Below are positions 62,040-64,000 of a stretch of 64,000 nucleotides of DNA, piece by piece. The notes beneath the pieces were generated by a model. The model searched no databases, was not told where the DNA came from, and saw only the letters and a program-made list of their open reading frames with translations. The DNA comes from Chlorophyllum brunneum (lineage: Eukaryota > Basidiomycota > Agaricomycetes > Agaricales > Agaricaceae), in NCBI GenBank assembly GCA_963576785.1, contig OY756139.1, positions 2,046,001 to 2,110,000 on the forward strand, written 5' to 3'. The position numbers and the translations under genes are program-made. The number at the start of each line of letters is the position of its first letter. Position 1 is the stretch's first letter.

Positions 62040-64000
62040 CTAGTATAGATACGCTGCCGGAACTATGCCCTCCCGTCCCGTATGCAGGTCACGAGCATAC
62101 CACCATCTGTTGCAAGTAAATAAGTATGCCAATTGCGCGTGAGAGGAGAGCAGCTGTCTTACGCATGATCTTTGTCGTCCAGGATTTCAATCTCGGCTCC
62201 CGCCTGCAAGGGCAATTCTCCCTCGCCATCGGGCGCAAAATCGTATCGTACATGAGCAATACGACTGCTCTCCTCTGGTAGGAGTCCACCGACAGCATCA
62301 GATGGTGTTTCTGCTCGGAGATAGTTGCTCGCATCCGGGCCGAACGGATCCTGGTCTTCATCTTTGCCCGACCTTTCTTCTTCTTCTTTGTCTGCATTGT
62401 AATTACTGAAAGGGCTGGTTCCCAGGATAGTCGTACGGGTGGCGGCGTTGATGTGTTCAAGTAGTGAAGATGGCCGATGCTGAGTCGAGTCATCGTCATC
62501 TTCCTCGGTCGCATCATACTTGAGCTTATCATCGCGGCGAGAGAAGAGGGTCCAAAGGATGCCAATCAGTGCCAAGAGGAAAACAACGCCGGCAGCGATC
62601 GCGATAGATATAAGAATGACGATGCCTGTAGCCAAGAACTCTGTAGACTGTGAGTACACCGGCGACCGAACGAAAAGTATGACGTACTGTGTTGTGCAAA
62701 ACTGAACTTCGCAAACGAGTGGAATAAAGACGAGACGAAGCCTGCTTGACCATTCGCAGCAGTCGAGAGGATATACGGAATAAAAGACTGTCCATCGAAA
62801 AGGACTGAGGAAGCATTTCCATAGCTCGGATCGATCAAAGCACCGGACATCATTAACATGCGGTCGGGCTCAATAACCCCCCGTGCACCATGTGTATCCT
62901 GTATGGGTACCATAGTAAGCTGAGAAACGGCCGTGTCTGAGTTGAAGTTAGAGCCTAAAAAGGTTTGAGGTCACAACATGTTCAACCTTCATTTGTTTAA
63001 GGAACATACCCAGCGTCGACCAGCTAATCCCATTCCAGAAGGAGAGGAAAGAGTTTGAGCGGTCGGATGCTCTTCGACGTAATTGAGTAACGATGACAGT
63101 AGTACAAGGTATTTCTCACCTCCCGGCGACGAAGATGCTGCTCGTATTCCCCGCATTCACCTCGATTGCAGTCACAGGTCCGGGAATATCTGAATCCGAA
63201 CCAAGTGGGGTCCAGGTAGAATTGACGAGATCAAATTGAGCGACACTAGCTGAACCGCCATCCCCGACAGCGAGTGATCCCCCGACAACGAGGTATTCTT
63301 GGTTATTCTGATGAGGCGAATATATGAGTAAAATGGATAAGTTTCGGGTCTCTTACTCACTCCAGCGTATGCAACTGTGGCAACCTGGCCTGAAATTCCG
63401 GCACCAGGGGCGTTCCACTGGTTGCTAGACGTATCATAAATACAGACAGCCTCACAGCGCAACGACCCGGCTTGGGTAAAGGTACCAGCAACAATAACCT
63501 TGGTGGTCTGAGAGGTGGATTTCGTTATTGAACGGACAATGATAGGCCCATCCCCACTGGACTGCAATGGCTGCAAATTGGAAAGATCCCATTGGTTATT
63601 GGTGAGGTCATAGATCGCCAAACCATTGGCACTTGTACCGGGAATGGTGAACTGCCCACCCACGTAGAGGCGGTTGCCATCCACCAAAAGTGCACGGACG
63701 GTGCCATCTATTTGTGGACCGACCAAGCCTGAAGAAGAGCCGCTCTGGGAATCATAGAGAAGGACACCTGAGATAGCAGGATCACCGCCCGCGTTATAAG
63801 TGAAATTGCCACCAAGGATGATGGTCTCTCTTGAGGAGGAGCCATTCGTCCAGAAAACGCCTACAAGAACGGCGGGAGCAGGAGCAGGAGGCAGAGGAGG
63901 TAAAGCTACGTTCGTTTGGGGAGGAGACTGTCTCTTGAAAAGATGGTGGAATGATGTACGAGTCAACCAAAGCGAGCGAGACGTATGCGATCGACGGTGG
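62040..64000 (-). CDS. Rax2-like membrane protein with C-terminal SH3 domain (partial, N-terminus outside window)
   Basis: Minus strand, continuing beyond 64000. Extracellular part with kelch-like repeats (TIILGGNFTYNAGG, LYVGGQFT, VIVAGTFTQAG, SIFVAG), as in Rax2 polarity proteins. There is one transmembrane span (LATGIVILISIAIAAGVVFL, about 62620), then an acidic cytoplasmic tail. The last intron (62162-62107) joins AHVRYDFAPDGEGELPLQAG, EIEILDDKDHA to WWYARDLHTGREGIVPAAYL, a textbook SH3 domain ending at TAG 62040-62042. Rax2 marks old growth sites in yeasts; the SH3 would recruit Pro-rich partners. Confidence 0.8.

Noticed and set aside
1..64000. tRNA or rRNA genes
   Set aside because: I looked for cloverleaf signatures and found none I could support; the only tRNA-like string is the copia primer site at 54373-54385.

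Overview
The window comes from a filamentous fungus, almost certainly a basidiomycete of the Agaricomycetes type. The host genes are cut by many very short introns (48-57 bases, GT...AG). The conserved gene set at the right end is fungal: the CCAAT-factor subunit HAP2, a Tho1-like SAP protein, a PP2C phosphatase, Rei1 and a Rax2-like protein. All names rest on motif recognition, since no database search was possible.

About 55 kb (1-55,042) is a transposon graveyard. From left to right: a nearly complete Tad1-like LINE (family A, 1-6538) and pieces of a second LINE (family B, 6541-10655). Next is a truncated Ty3 chromovirus on the minus strand (10656-15317), then a second Ty3 family on the plus strand (15318 to about 20821) with a long extra reading frame after its chromodomain. 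A copia scrap, a 5' fragment of Ty3 family 1 and a small low-repeat island follow (21906-24477); the island holds a decayed MFS transporter and one unrecognised spliced gene. Three more minus-strand Ty3 family-1 copies follow (24823-38998), then a mosaic of LINE tails and Ty3 ends (38999-41796). Last is a LINE A copy split first by a Helitron (about 43390-47750) and then, in its 3' UTR, by a young Ty1/copia element (48668-54957) with a 5-bp target duplication.

From about 55.85 kb to the end the sequence is compact, GC-rich and genic: an unrecognised nuclear-type protein, HAP2 (minus), Tho1-like (plus, start codons only about 50 bp apart), PP2C, Rei1 and the C-terminal part of a Rax2-like protein with an SH3 tail. 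These are housekeeping functions (transcription, mRNP, phosphatase, 60S biogenesis, polarity) and not a single pathway.

The most informative signals are these. Ty3 family 1 looks self-primed, because a 12-nt sequence just inside the LTR is complementary to the predicted start of its own transcript. Two Ty3 families carry a third ORF between the chromodomain and the 3' LTR. Arginine CGA codons decay to TGA or CAA, a CpG-deamination signature seen directly by comparing copies. The copia element lacks a reverse transcriptase although its LTRs are almost identical.
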